From: Geobacillus sp. 46C-IIa | Lineage (GTDB): Bacteria > Bacillota > Bacilli > Bacillales > Anoxybacillaceae | Direction: 5' to 3' | Length of the DNA stretch: 64,000 nucleotides | Assembly: GCF_014679505.1 (NCBI RefSeq) | Contig: NZ_CP061474.1 | Location: forward strand, 3,072,001 to 3,136,000 | Part shown: positions 46,873 to 59,745 of the stretch, in pieces | Layout of the letters: every line of letters begins with the position of its first letter | How positions within the stretch are numbered: position 1 is the stretch's first letter | Position numbers and translations under genes: made by a program | The notes under the pieces: generated by a model | What the model saw: only the letters and a program-made list of their open reading frames with translations | Told to the model about the DNA's origin: nothing | Database searches by the model: none

Positions 46873-49047
46873 TTACACTTTCTCAATCGGTGCAAATTTA
46901 GCGAGCAGCCGTTTAATGCCGGTCGGGCTTGGGAAGGCGATGTCGAGTTCTTGGTCGTCGCCTTCACCGCGGACGCTGACGACGGTGCCGACCCCCCATT
47001 TCCGGTGGTTCGCCCGATCGCCGACTTTCCATGCCCCAACGGCGCCGTTTCCATGCGAACGCGAAACGACCGGACGCGAAGCGGCCGTCTGACGACGCGA
47101 AACCGTCTCGAGCAAATGCGCTGGAATTTCATCTAAAAAGCGCGACGGTGGGTTCATTTGAATGTTGCCAAACAACGTCCGCATTTGCGCGCTCGTCAAC
47201 ACGAGCTCTTCTTCCGCACGAGTGATGCCGACGTACGCCAGCCGCCGCTCTTCCTCCATCTCGTCTTCGTCGTCGAGCGAACGGTTGTGTGGAAAGATGC
47301 CTTCCTCCATACCAATCAAAAAGACGACCGGAAACTCGAGCCCTTTGGCGGCGTGAAGGGTCATTAAAACGACCGCATCCCCTTCTGCCGTTTGGTCGCC
47401 GCCGTTTAGCTCGTCCAAATCGGAAATAAGCGCCAAATCGGTTAAAAAGGCGACGAGCGATTTATCATCGCTGACGTTTTCAAAATGCTTGGTCACTGAT
47501 AAGAACTCGTCAAGGTTCTCAAGCCGGCTTTGTGCCTCAATCGTCCGCTCCGCCTTCAGCATGTCGCGGTAGCCGGATTTGTCGAGCACTTCTTCGACAA
47601 GTTCAGTAACCGAGACGTATTCCTGCAGCTGTGTCCATTGCTCGAGCTGGCTGCGGAACGCCGCGAGCGCTCCGGCCGCCTTTGCACTCAGGCCGATCAT
47701 CTCGAGCTCTCCAAGCGTTTCAAACAGCGACAGCTCATGCTCCGCCGCGTGGCGGACGAGCTTATCGATCGTCGAGGCGCCGATGCCGCGCTTCGGCACA
47801 TTAATGATGCGAAGCAAACTTAAATCGTCATCCGGATTGGCAATGACGCGCAAATAGGCAAGAATATCTTTAATTTCTTTCCGGTCATAGAACTTTAAGC
47901 CGCCGACGATTTGGTACGGAATGTTCGCTTTTAACAACATTTCCTCAATGACACGCGACTGGGCGTTCGTCCGGTACAGCACCGCAAAATCGCTGTAGCG
48001 GCGCACCCCGCGCTCAACCGCCTCTTGGATGCGGCCGGCGACAAACTGCGCTTCGTCTGCTTCGTTCATCGCATCGTAATAAATGATCGGCTTCCCTTCC
48101 GGATTTTCCGTCCAAAGCCGCTTCGGCTTCCGGTTGACGTTATGTTCGATCACTTCGTTCGCCGCCTGCAAAATGCGCTTGGTCGAACGGTAGTTTTGTT
48201 CAAGTAAAATGACTTTCGCGTTCGGGTAATCGCGCTCAAACGATAAAATGTTTTGGATATCCGCCCCGCGCCAGCGATAAATCGACTGGTCGGCATCGCC
48301 GACGGCGCAAATGTTTTGGAAGCGCTCGGCCAGCTTTTTGACAAGCGTGTATTGAGCGCGGTTCGTATCTTGATACTCATCAATGTGAATGTACTGAAAT
48401 TTATATTGGTAATATTGAAGCACGTCCGGCACGCGGTCAAACAGCTGGATCGTCGTCATGATCAAGTCGTCAAAGTCAAGCGAATGGTTTCGGAGAAGGC
48501 GTTGCTGGTATTCTTGATACACATCGCTGACAATGTTTTCGTAATACGTCGATGCCCGCTTTGCGAATTGTTCCGGCGCGAGCAGATCGTTTTTCGCTCC
48601 GCTGATCGTACCTAAAATCGTCCGTGGTTCAAATTTTTTCGGATCGATGTTCTTTTCTTTTAAAATCGTTTTGATCACCGAAAGCTGGTCGGTTGGATCG
48701 AGGATCGAAAAATTGCGGTTAATGCCGATGCGGTCAATGTCGCGGCGTAAAATGCGAACGCACATCGAATGGAACGTCGAAATCCAGACGTCTTCCGCCG
48801 CTCCGCCTAAGAGCGCCTGCACGCGTTCCCGCATTTCGCGCGCCGCCTTGTTCGTAAACGTAATGGCCAAAATGTTCCACGGCGCGACATGCCTTTCCGC
48901 CATTAAATACGCGATCCGGTGCGTCAACACACGCGTTTTCCCGCTCCCCGCCCCGGCCATAATGAGCAGCGGTCCTTCCGTCGTTTTGACCGCCTCTTGC
49001 TGCTCCTTGTTTAAATGAGCGAGCAACTTTTCGGACAAAAAATTCAT
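46873..49047 (-). CDS. pcrA: ATP-dependent DNA helicase PcrA
   Basis: The 724-residue superfamily 1A helicase has Walker [18 protein letters not shown] (Ia), IDEYQDTN (II), [13 protein letters not shown] (III), QNYRST (IV), [19 protein letters not shown] (V) and [11 protein letters not shown] (VI). Its sequence is very close to the B. stearothermophilus enzyme of known structure, and the length is identical. The start at 49047 (MNFLSEK) follows GGTGGTGG. A LexA-like box precedes it. It acts in repair and in clearing RecA and conflicts. Confidence 0.98.
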   Translation of the reverse strand: MNFLSEKLLAHLNKEQQEAVKTTEGPLLIMAGAGSGKTRVLTHRIAYLMAERHVAPWNILAITFTNKAAREMRERVQALLGGAAEDVWISTFHSMCVRILRRDIDRIGINRNFSILDPTDQLSVIKTILKEKNIDPKKFEPRTILGTISGAKNDLLAPEQFAKRASTYYENIVSDVYQEYQQRLLRNHSLDFDDLIMTTIQLFDRVPDVLQYYQYKFQYIHIDEYQDTNRAQYTLVKKLAERFQNICAVGDADQSIYRWRGADIQNILSFERDYPNAKVILLEQNYRSTKRILQAANEVIEHNVNRKPKRLWTENPEGKPIIYYDAMNEADEAQFVAGRIQEAVERGVRRYSDFAVLYRTNAQSRVIEEMLLKANIPYQIVGGLKFYDRKEIKDILAYLRVIANPDDDLSLLRIINVPKRGIGASTIDKLVRHAAEHELSLFETLGELEMIGLSAKAAGALAAFRSQLEQWTQLQEYVSVTELVEEVLDKSGYRDMLKAERTIEAQSRLENLDEFLSVTKHFENVSDDKSLVAFLTDLALISDLDELNGGDQTAEGDAVVLMTLHAAKGLEFPVVFLIGMEEGIFPHNRSLDDEDEMEEERRLAYVGITRAEEELVLTSAQMRTLFGNIQMNPPSRFLDEIPAHLLETVSRRQTAASRPVVSRSHGNGAVGAWKVGDRANHRKWGVGTVVSVRGEGDDQELDIAFPSPTGIKRLLAKFAPIEKV

Positions 49048-49064
49048 CGTTTCCACCACCAATA

Positions 49065-49076
49065 AAACATATGTTC
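49065..49076 (-). promoter_or_regulatory. LexA-like SOS box upstream of pcrA
   Basis: On the minus strand GAAC-ATAT-GTTT differs by one base from GAAC-N4-GTTC. It lies 18 bases before the pcrA start and immediately downstream of a TAAAAT -10-like hexamer. From memory, B. subtilis pcrA belongs to the LexA regulon, which supports the call. Confidence 0.55.
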
Positions 49077-49795
49077 TATTTTACACCATTGATTCCATTT
49101 TCGCCAGCGATCCGCTTGACCGCTTCCACCGTCGCCAACGCGCTTTCAAACGAATTGTAAACGGCGTTGCCGACGACGACCGTATCAGCATAGCGGGCCA
49201 TTTCCGCCGCCTGTTCCGGCGTCGTAATGCCGCCGCCGTAAACGAGCTGCGTTCGGCTGAGGGCTCGTTTCACTTTTTCCACTAGCAGCGGATTGCCGTA
49301 CGCGCCGCTATATTCAAGATAAAAGATCGGCAGCTTGTACAGATGCTCAGCGAGGCGGGCATACGCCACAACATCATCGTCATCGAGCGCTGTATCGGCC
49401 TCCGTCAGCTTCGCCGCCTTGCATTCCCGGTTTAAAATACAATAGCCTTCGGCGAAAATTTCATCCCAATTCATGACGTCGCCATACTGTTTCACCGCCT
49501 CATGATGACGGCCGATCACCCACTCGACATGGCGGCTGTTTAACACCATCGGGATGAAATACGCATCAAACCCCGGCGTCAACGCCTCCATATCGGTCAC
49601 TTCGAGCGCGCATGGCACCGAGAAACGACGGATGCGGGCCAATAAATCGAGCACGCCATCGAGCGTCACTCCATCCGTTCCGCCGACGATGACGGCATCC
49701 GTTCCGGACTCACAAAGACGCTCAAGGCGATCGTCATCGATCGGCTTGTTCGGGTCTAGTTTAAACACATGGCGCCAAGCGCGAATCTCTTCCAT
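49076..49795 (-). CDS. pcrB: Heptaprenylglyceryl phosphate synthase PcrB
   Basis: The protein of about 239 residues is a TIM barrel with [39 protein letters not shown] and [13 protein letters not shown], all characteristic of PcrB. It joins heptaprenyl diphosphate to sn-glycerol-1-phosphate to make an archaeal-type ether lipid. ATG at 49795 has GGAGGG 8 bases upstream; the frame from 49816 starts before that site. It precedes pcrA, the conserved order. Confidence 0.95.
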   Translation of the reverse strand: MEEIRAWRHVFKLDPNKPIDDDRLERLCESGTDAVIVGGTDGVTLDGVLDLLARIRRFSVPCALEVTDMEALTPGFDAYFIPMVLNSRHVEWVIGRHHEAVKQYGDVMNWDEIFAEGYCILNRECKAAKLTEADTALDDDDVVAYARLAEHLYKLPIFYLEYSGAYGNPLLVEKVKRALSRTQLVYGGGITTPEQAAEMARYADTVVVGNAVYNSFESALATVEAVKRIAGENGINGVK

Positions 49796-49854
49796 GGCAA
49801 AATCCCTCCACGTCATTACTCCATTGTTTCATTATAACAAATCCACAAAAAGAA

Positions 49855-49888
49855 AAGGAGTTCCTTTTCAGATGGAAGGAATCTCCTT
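49855..49888 (-). terminator. Terminator of the yerC side
   Basis: AAGGAGTTCCTT pairs with AAGGAATCTCCTT (one bulge) and is followed on the minus strand by TTTTCTTTTTG, 14 bases after the yerC stop. Confidence 0.7.
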
Positions 49889-49901
49889 GCAGCGCTAGAC
49901 G

Positions 49902-50219
49902 TTATGCTTCGTTGGCCGTCTCGTGTTCTTCCTCTTTAATGCGGTCAAGCGCCATCGCGTAGGCGTCATTGCCGTAATTGAGGCAACGTTTGACACGCGA
50001 AATGGTCGCTGTGCTCGCCCCGGTTTCCGTTTCGATTTTATGGTACGTATACCCTTCGCGCAACATGCGCGCCACCTCGAGCCGCTGAGCGAGCGCTTGA
50101 ATTTCATTCACCGTGCATAAATCGTCGAAAAAGCGGTAACACTCCTCTACATCACGCAGCGACAAAATGGCTTTAAACAGTTGATCAAGCTCTCTGCCGC
50201 GCAGCTTATCGATTTGCAT
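49902..50219 (-). CDS. yerC: YerC/TrpR-like DNA-binding protein
   Basis: The 105-residue protein has the TrpR-like fold with TVNEIQALAQRLEVARML, YHKIETETGASTATISRVKRCL as the helix-turn-helix. This matches YerC/YecD family regulators next to pcrB in Bacillus. MQIDKLRG at 50219 is the family start, with AAGGAGG upstream; the frame from 50303 has no support. Its target is unknown. Confidence 0.9.
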   Translation of the reverse strand: MQIDKLRGRELDQLFKAILSLRDVEECYRFFDDLCTVNEIQALAQRLEVARMLREGYTYHKIETETGASTATISRVKRCLNYGNDAYAMALDRIKEEEHETANEA

Positions 50220-50366
50220 GCCTGTTTCCTCCTTACGTTTAGCGAGAAAATGTTCTAATCCACGACGGCCATGTGTGTCTCTCCGAAAGCCGCCTGCGGA
50301 CATGTTCTATCCACATCAACCCATCGGCCGATCCCAGCCTCGCGGTGAACAAAGCGGGCTGTCCCG

Positions 50367-51392
50367 TCATTTCCATTGCACGATCGCCAGCTCTGGAACG
50401 ATGTTGATCCACGTCTTCCCCGGCATGAATCCAACCGGAGCCCCGTCGCGGTACGGCAGCAACCGCCCATCGACGTTTTTCCATTCGATCGGCTGGATGA
50501 CGCCGTTTTGTAACAAGTAGCCTTTACCGCCGGAAGTTACGTCAATGTCACGCCGTCCGTAACTGTCGATCACTTGGTGGCGGGCGGCCACGATCATCAC
50601 ATTTTGCACCGCGACCGGGTCATGCGTATCGTAATCGATCGTTTGCTCACCGCCGCTGTATCGGTAATACCCTTTTTGTTCCGGCGCATATCGGTATTCG
50701 ACTTGGGCGTACGCCCGGTGCGAATAGATAATGCGAACCGTCTCGGCCTTCTCCCCGCTTGGCTCATCGTCGCGAAACGGCAGCGGGGCAATATCATCTG
50801 TCCACGCATATCCGTTTTGCTCGGCTCCTTTTTCAATGTCAGCGAACGTAATGTATGAATTGTGCGGCGCCTTGCGGAATGAGACGCGCTGAAACAGCGT
50901 GCCGTCATAGAACAATCCATTCAAATAGTCAGTCCCGCCCCGCTCAAGCCGCTCTCTTGCCTCCGGGCTCCAGCCGTGGCAAACGTAAATCGCATGGTAG
51001 CCGTCGCTCAAGTCAATATAGTAGTCGCGCGCGCTGCGCACCGGTCCAACCCGCTCGGGCAGCTCGCTTTGATACAGCGCTAAAAAGCGGGTGATGTCTC
51101 CCTCGGCGAGCACCTCATACACGATGTCCGCCTGGCGGAGGCCCGACTGCGGACGCGCCTTCGGATGATTGTTGATCATGACGCCGACGACCCGTTGATG
51201 AACGTCCCCCTCTGCCGGCAATCCGGTCAGCGGAAACGTTTGTTTCTCCTCTCCCGGTGACTCGGCCGGCTGCTCATGCACCGGATTGGGCTTGGCCGGC
51301 TCAGCTCGTTTTGGCCCGCTTTCGGTGGTGCAGCCGCCTAGTAACAGCACCGCGCAACTGATGGCAAACAGCCAGCGTTTCAATGGACACAC
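50367..51392 (-). CDS. yerB: DUF3048 lipoprotein (YerB-like)
   Basis: The 341-residue lipoprotein has the lipobox LLLGGC near residue 21 and the DUF3048 body: GVMINNHPKARPQSGLRQAD and ITRFLALYQSELPERVGPVRSARDYYIDLSDG. The C-terminal YerB part contains YRYSGGEQTIDYDT and PGKTWINIVP. Function is unknown; an envelope role is likely from secretion. The start is GTG at 51392, or TTG at 51383. It follows yerA by 19 bases on the same strand. Confidence 0.88.
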   Translation of the reverse strand: MCPLKRWLFAISCAVLLLGGCTTESGPKRAEPAKPNPVHEQPAESPGEEKQTFPLTGLPAEGDVHQRVVGVMINNHPKARPQSGLRQADIVYEVLAEGDITRFLALYQSELPERVGPVRSARDYYIDLSDGYHAIYVCHGWSPEARERLERGGTDYLNGLFYDGTLFQRVSFRKAPHNSYITFADIEKGAEQNGYAWTDDIAPLPFRDDEPSGEKAETVRIIYSHRAYAQVEYRYAPEQKGYYRYSGGEQTIDYDTHDPVAVQNVMIVAARHQVIDSYGRRDIDVTSGGKGYLLQNGVIQPIEWKNVDGRLLPYRDGAPVGFMPGKTWINIVPELAIVQWK

Positions 51393-51411
51393 AACCTTTT
51401 TCTTTTTTATT

Positions 51412-53163
51412 TTACCGCATTATCGAAGGAAAGAGTACCGTTTTGTGCATCACATCATAAATGCCGCGCTGGGTAATGCGCACGTATGGCAAATGAGTTG
51501 ACTGTAAAAAGAGCAGCGAGTACACCGGATCCTCAAAATGATATCCACGTTCCCGCAAAAGACGGACGAATGTCTTTTCCTCGTTCATCAATGGTTCCAT
51601 GTCCAAGGTGGACGTCATGCCGCCAAGCGGGAGCGGAAGCTCAAATAAAATGGTTCCGTCCTCAACGAGCACGATGCCGCCGCCGATGTCCTTCATCCGC
51701 CGAAACGCAAGCATCATATCTTCCTTATGTTTGCCGATCAAAAGGAAGTCGCCGGTGTTCGAATATGAGCTCGCTAACCCGCCGAGCGCCGATGAAAATC
51801 CTTTCAGCATCGTATTGACGCGCCAGCGGCCGTTTCGGTCAAGCAACACTAAAAAGCATTCGTCATGGTCGTGGCCTAACCGATCGCGCGATGTATCACT
51901 GGACACGGAGTACGGCTTTAAAATGACCGCATTTTCCATGCGCAGCCCCATCGGCATCGAAAACTGCAAATCATCCCATTCCAACTCCCATGACAATGAA
52001 AGCGGCCGAATGCCAAACTGTTCCCATTTCGGTGCTGGCCATGCACCTGACGGCTCCCCTTCCCGCTTCACCCATTCGCCTTTGGCAAGCACCTGCACTG
52101 GCGTCGGGTCATGGGCCGAGCGCAAGAAGTTGATATGCGCAATCCGGCCGGTAGCGATGCTGCCGTGAAGATGTTCAATGCCGTAATGGCGGGCGGCGTT
52201 GATCGTCGCCATGGCATACGCATCAATCACCGGCACGCCATGCTCAATGGCGATGCGGAGCAGCTGATCTATGACTCCATCTTCATAAAAGGCGGGCGGC
52301 GAACCATCGGTCGTCAATAAGCATTTGTCATAATACCGGATGCCAAGCGCTTTCATTTCCTCAAGCAGCACCGGCAAATCCGGGCGGATTGACGAATGGC
52401 GGAGCGTGACCGTATAGCCGTGCCAAAGGCGCAGGCGCACTTCTTTTCCCGTCATCGCTTCATGGTCTCCGTCTACGCCAAAAAGCGCCATTTTCACCAG
52501 CGTTTTCTCCGACGCTCCCGGAAAGTGCCCCTCGATTTTACGGCGCCGCCGTTTCGCCTCTTGCATCCAGTAAAGAACGATGTCATCACCGCTGACGAGC
52601 CTAGGCCACGATGTCAGCTCACCGCCCTGAAGAACCGTTTCTTGATCCAGCCACCGTTTGATCCGAGCGTTTGACAGCTGCTCATCTTCGCGCTCTAGCT
52701 CCGTTTGCCCGTCAAAGCGGCACCACCAATACATCGAAGTTGGAAGCGCATTCATTTCTTGCAAAAATAAAAACGCCTCTTCATCGCCAGCTTGCAAAAG
52801 GAAAAATAAGTTATCATTGACCAGCGTCGTCGTCCCGCACGTTGCCGCATAACGGGCAAAGGAATGGGGATTATATAATTGAAATGGATGAACATGCGGC
52901 TCAATATAGCCGGGGACGAGCACATACCCGCGGCAGTCGACAATTTCACATGACTCATCGACGCGGTCAGGAAGCCGCTCTCCGGCGTACACAACACGGT
53001 CGCCATGTATCCATATATTCCCTTTCACCCATTCGCGGAAATAGGAATGCAAATACGTTGCGTTCGTTAATACTTTTGTCGGCGATTGTTTGCCATCAAT
53101 CACCGCTGCCTGTTCGCGCAATTCACTGCTTTTCCATCGGTAGCGTTGTTCGCCCATTGACAC
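51412..53163 (-). CDS. yerA: Adenine deaminase-like amidohydrolase (YerA-like)
   Basis: The 583-residue protein has the amidohydrolase metal motif GYIEPHVHPF, a later HFPGASEKTL and RLRLWHGYTVTLRH, and the C-terminal adenine-deaminase domain (about 420-580, for example GFSSALGGLASSYSNTGDF). The resemblance is to Ade, which converts adenine to hypoxanthine, but YerA is divergent and its activity is uncertain. The position beside the purine operon is conserved in Bacillus. Confidence 0.88.
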   Translation of the reverse strand: MSMGEQRYRWKSSELREQAAVIDGKQSPTKVLTNATYLHSYFREWVKGNIWIHGDRVVYAGERLPDRVDESCEIVDCRGYVLVPGYIEPHVHPFQLYNPHSFARYAATCGTTTLVNDNLFFLLQAGDEEAFLFLQEMNALPTSMYWWCRFDGQTELEREDEQLSNARIKRWLDQETVLQGGELTSWPRLVSGDDIVLYWMQEAKRRRRKIEGHFPGASEKTLVKMALFGVDGDHEAMTGKEVRLRLWHGYTVTLRHSSIRPDLPVLLEEMKALGIRYYDKCLLTTDGSPPAFYEDGVIDQLLRIAIEHGVPVIDAYAMATINAARHYGIEHLHGSIATGRIAHINFLRSAHDPTPVQVLAKGEWVKREGEPSGAWPAPKWEQFGIRPLSLSWELEWDDLQFSMPMGLRMENAVILKPYSVSSDTSRDRLGHDHDECFLVLLDRNGRWRVNTMLKGFSSALGGLASSYSNTGDFLLIGKHKEDMMLAFRRMKDIGGGIVLVEDGTILFELPLPLGGMTSTLDMEPLMNEEKTFVRLLRERGYHFEDPVYSLLFLQSTHLPYVRITQRGIYDVMHKTVLFPSIMR

Positions 53164-53251
53164 CCCGTCCCTTGTTTCCTAATCGTTCCATATAATCATT
53201 TTAACGCACGAAAGCGATTTTCACAATAAAAATATAAGGAGGGACACGCCA

Positions 53252-53497
53252 ATGGCGAATATCGGCATTGTCAACGCACTGATCCGCATCACATTCGGCT
53301 TAACCGTCATCGCATGGGCGACAGCCCGGTTCGCCCGGCGGCCGTGGTGCACGTCATATTTGTTTGCCGTCCTGCTTGGAGCCATGAAAGTTGGCGAAGG
53401 GATTACCCGTTTTTGTCCGGTGACGGCCCTATTTGACAATATGCAGCGCGAACGGCTGCTTGATGAACAAAAGGAAGCCGTTGTCAATCCGACATAA
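53252..53497 (+). CDS. DUF2892 small membrane protein
   Basis: The 81-residue protein begins ANIGIVNALIRITFGLTVIAW, the common start of DUF2892, and has a second hydrophobic helix ending GEGITRFCPVTALF with the conserved Cys-Pro. Related domains occur fused to rhodanese (YgaP), but this one is free-standing. AAGGAGGGA precedes the ATG. It is transcribed divergently from yerA. Confidence 0.85.
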   Translation: MANIGIVNALIRITFGLTVIAWATARFARRPWCTSYLFAVLLGAMKVGEGITRFCPVTALFDNMQRERLLDEQKEAVVNPT

Positions 53498-53607
53498 GCA
53501 TAAACCGCTTCCGCACCTGTCGGGAAGCAGGAAACATCTTTGAAACAACGCTGGGATGATCCGTTATGTTCCCGTACGGCTATAAGTCGCTTCGTTTCAC
53601 GCAAGAA

Positions 53608-53633
53608 AAGGTGTCCCGCGTTCGGGACACCTT
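53608..53633 (-). terminator. Terminator of the purine operon
   Basis: AAGGTGTCCCG and CGGGACACCTT pair perfectly around a 4-base loop, and the minus strand continues TTTCTTGCG. It lies about 80 bases after the purD stop, beyond the small antisense-overlapping gene. Confidence 0.75.
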
Positions 53634-53655
53634 CGATACAAAGGGGTGAATAAGG

Positions 53656-56571
<2,916 letters not shown>

Positions 56572-57162
56572 CGTTCTCGATCCTTTCTTCTTGTTGTTCC
56601 GCTTCCCCTAGCAGCATGCGCAATACCGCCGGATATAACTCATGTTCGACCGCATGAATGCGCGCCTCAAGCGCTTCGATCGGCTCTCCGGGCACGATCG
56701 AAACAGCGCGCTGAGCGATGACCGGCCCGGTATCCATCCCCTCATCAACATAATGTACGGTGACACCTGTTTCCGACACGCCCGCCCGGTACGCCTGGCC
56801 GATGGCGTCTTTGCCTGGAAACGCCGGCAACAGCGACGGATGGATGTTGACGATTTTCCCTTCGTAGGCGGAAAGCAAGGTTGGCCCGATCAAGCGCATA
56901 TAGCCAGCTAACGCGATCCATTCAACTTGCCGTTCCTTTAACTTACGCAAAATCTCGCTCTCAAACGCCGCTTTCGACGGGTAGTCTTGCGGGGAAAACA
57001 CGAACGCCGGCACGTTTTCGCGCCCCGCTCGTTCGATGACCTTGGCGCCCGGCCGATCGCAGACAAGGAGGGCGATGTCAGCCGGCAGCTCGCCGCGCTT
57101 CGCCGCATCGACGAGCGCCTGAAAATTCGTTCCGCTTCCGGAAGCAAACACGGCCAACCGCT

Positions 57163-58203
57163 TCATGCTTTGCCCCCTCCGGTAAACGACACGCCCGCTC
57201 CTTTTGCCACTTCGCCAATGATGTAGGCTGGCTCTCCTTGTTCGTCCAACCATTTCACAAGCGGCGCTGCCGTTTCCGGGCTGACGGCGAGCACAAGGCC
57301 AATGCCCATATTAAACACGGAAACCATCTCTTCTTCTTCAAGGTTGCCGTTGGCGCGCAAGAAGTCAAAAATCGGCAGCACCGGCCACGAACCGCGTTGA
57401 ATGCGGGCTTCAAGCCCTTCCGGCAGCATGCGCGGAACATTTTCGATCAACCCGCCGCCAGTAATATGCGCCATCCCTTTGATCGTAAACCGTTCAAGCG
57501 CCGAACGCAACAGTTTCGCATAAATGCGTGTCGGCTTCAGCAGCTCCTCACCGAGCGGAACATCAAGCGGCTCGTAAATTTTATCAAGCGACAGCTTCGC
57601 TTGTTCAAACACGATGCGGCGCACGAGCGAGTAGCCGTTGCTATGCAGGCCGCTTGACGGAAGGCCAATCAACACATCGCCTGCCTGGATCGTTTGCCCC
57701 GTCACCAATCGCTCTTTTTCGGCAATGCCGACGGCAAACCCAGCCAAATCGTACTCGTCTTCCGCGTACATTCCCGGCATTTCCGCCGTTTCCCCGCCGA
57801 TCAAGGCGCAGCCAGCTTCGACGCAGCCGTCAGCCACCCCCTTGACGATGGCGGCGATTTTTTCCGGCACCGCTTTGCCGCAGGCGATATAGTCAAGGAA
57901 AAAGAGCGGTTCCGCCCCCTGGACAACGATGTCATTGACACACATCGCCACACAGTCGATGCCGATCGTATCGTGCCGGTCAAGCAAAAACGCCAATTTC
58001 AGCTTTGTCCCGACGCCATCCGTGCCGGAGATGAGCACCGGCTGGCGGTAGCCAAGCGCCGATAAATCAAACAAGCCGCCAAACCCGCCAATTCCGCCCA
58101 ACACTTCCGGACGCATCGTTTTTTGCACGTGCTGTTTCATCAGGGCGACCGCCTGATAACCGGCCTCAATGTCAACCCCTGCTTGTTTGTATGCTTTTGC
58201 CAC
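57163..58203 (-). CDS. purM: Phosphoribosylformylglycinamidine cyclo-ligase
   Basis: The 346-residue protein starts [18 protein letters not shown] and has [35 protein letters not shown] and [14 protein letters not shown], the PurM signature. It closes the imidazole ring to give AIR. The start is GTG at 58203 with AAAGGGGGA upstream; this gives the length usual for Bacillus. A 129-base gap separates it from purF, and nothing notable was seen there. Confidence 0.97.
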   Translation of the reverse strand: MAKAYKQAGVDIEAGYQAVALMKQHVQKTMRPEVLGGIGGFGGLFDLSALGYRQPVLISGTDGVGTKLKLAFLLDRHDTIGIDCVAMCVNDIVVQGAEPLFFLDYIACGKAVPEKIAAIVKGVADGCVEAGCALIGGETAEMPGMYAEDEYDLAGFAVGIAEKERLVTGQTIQAGDVLIGLPSSGLHSNGYSLVRRIVFEQAKLSLDKIYEPLDVPLGEELLKPTRIYAKLLRSALERFTIKGMAHITGGGLIENVPRMLPEGLEARIQRGSWPVLPIFDFLRANGNLEEEEMVSVFNMGIGLVLAVSPETAAPLVKWLDEQGEPAYIIGEVAKGAGVSFTGGGKA

Positions 58204-58332
58204 GCTAAATCCCCCTTTTCTTCGCCCGCTGCATCCGAACGTGCGACAAGCATCTTGCCGACCATTGGCTCCGTCCCAATGGAGGCGCGCCCACCGATCC
58301 TCGTTATCCGATTCCGGGTTGAAGCGCACTCG

Positions 58333-59745
58333 TCATTTGACTGTCATGCACGGCCGGGCGATTTGGCTGACCCGGGTTGGGTATTGGCCGGTAAAACAGG
58401 CCAAACATTGTCCGCGCTGCGGCACACCTTCCGGGCGTCCGATCGCCGCCAGCAGCCCTTCTTGGCTAAGAAACGCCAACGAATCGGCGCCGATTAAGCG
58501 GCGGATGTCTTCGACCGTATGTTTCGCTGCAATCAGTTCTTCCTTTGACGACGTATCAATGCCGTAAAAGCAAGGGTGGGTGATCGGCGGCGCACTGATG
58601 CGCACATGCACTTCAACCGCCCCGGCTTCACGGAGCATCGCGACAATGCGGCGGCTCGTCGTCCCGCGCACGATCGAATCGTCAACCATCACGACCCGTT
58701 TGCCGGCAACCACGCCGCGCACCGGCGACAGCTTCATTTTGACCCCTTGTTCACGCAACGCTTGTGACGGCTGAATAAACGTCCGCCCGACATATCGGTT
58801 TTTAATAAGCCCTAATTCGTACGGAATGCCGGTCGCTTCAGCATAGCCGATGGCAACCGAAATGCTTGAGTCCGGCACACCGGTGACAATATCGGCTTCG
58901 GCCGGCGCCTCGAGCGCCAACCGCTTCCCTAAATTTTTCCGCGCCGTGTGAATGTTGATGCCATCGACATGGCTGTCCGGGCGGGCAAAATAAATGTATT
59001 CCATGCTGCAAATGGATCGCGGCTGCTCCGGAGCGAACCGTTCCGAACGCACCCCTTCGCCGCTGATAATGAGCAGTTCCCCAGGCGCCACTTCCCGCTC
59101 GTACGTCGCCCCGATGACATCAAACGCGCACGTTTCCGAGGCGACAACATATGCCGAGCCGAGCCGGCCGAGCGACAGCGGCCGAAACCCGTGCGGGTCG
59201 AGCGCCGCATACAGCGCCGTTTCCGTCAGCAGCAAAAACGCAAACGCTCCTTCAATCTGGCTGAGCGCTTCTTTCATTTGTCCGACAAACGTCGGCGCTT
59301 GACTGCGGCGGATGAGGTGGGCGAGCACTTCCGTATCCGATGTTGTCTGAAAAATGCTCCCTTGTGCTTCGAGCACAAGCTTCAGCTCGATGGCGTTCGT
59401 CAAGTTGCCGTTATGGGCGAGCGCCATCGCGCCGGTCTGCGAGCGGAACAACAGCGGCTGGACATTCTCATAGCCGCCCCCGCCCGCCGTCGAATAGCGG
59501 ACATGGCCGATCGCCGCCGATCCGCAAAGCGCATCGAGCGTGCCGCTTTGAAACACTTCCGTCACCAAGCCAAGTCCTTTATGGCCGGACAAGTTTCCGC
59601 CGCCCGCCACCACGATGCCGGCTCCTTCTTGGCCGCGGTGCTGCAGGCTGTGGAGCCCATAATACGTGAGCCTGGCGGCGTCCTCGTGCCCCCAAATGCC
59701 GAAAATGCCGCACTCCTCGTTCAATCCTTTGATTTCAGCAAGCAT
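58333..59745 (-). CDS. purF: Amidophosphoribosyltransferase
   Basis: The 470-residue protein has an 11-residue propeptide before Cys12 (EECGIFG), the N-terminal glutaminase nucleophile after processing as in B. subtilis. The PRPP-binding loop [16 protein letters not shown] follows, and cysteines toward the C-terminus ([17 protein letters not shown]) suit the [4Fe-4S] cluster. It catalyses the first committed step. It overlaps purL by 25 bases. Confidence 0.97.
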   Translation of the reverse strand: MLAEIKGLNEECGIFGIWGHEDAARLTYYGLHSLQHRGQEGAGIVVAGGGNLSGHKGLGLVTEVFQSGTLDALCGSAAIGHVRYSTAGGGGYENVQPLLFRSQTGAMALAHNGNLTNAIELKLVLEAQGSIFQTTSDTEVLAHLIRRSQAPTFVGQMKEALSQIEGAFAFLLLTETALYAALDPHGFRPLSLGRLGSAYVVASETCAFDVIGATYEREVAPGELLIISGEGVRSERFAPEQPRSICSMEYIYFARPDSHVDGINIHTARKNLGKRLALEAPAEADIVTGVPDSSISVAIGYAEATGIPYELGLIKNRYVGRTFIQPSQALREQGVKMKLSPVRGVVAGKRVVMVDDSIVRGTTSRRIVAMLREAGAVEVHVRISAPPITHPCFYGIDTSSKEELIAAKHTVEDIRRLIGADSLAFLSQEGLLAAIGRPEGVPQRGQCLACFTGQYPTRVSQIARPCMTVK

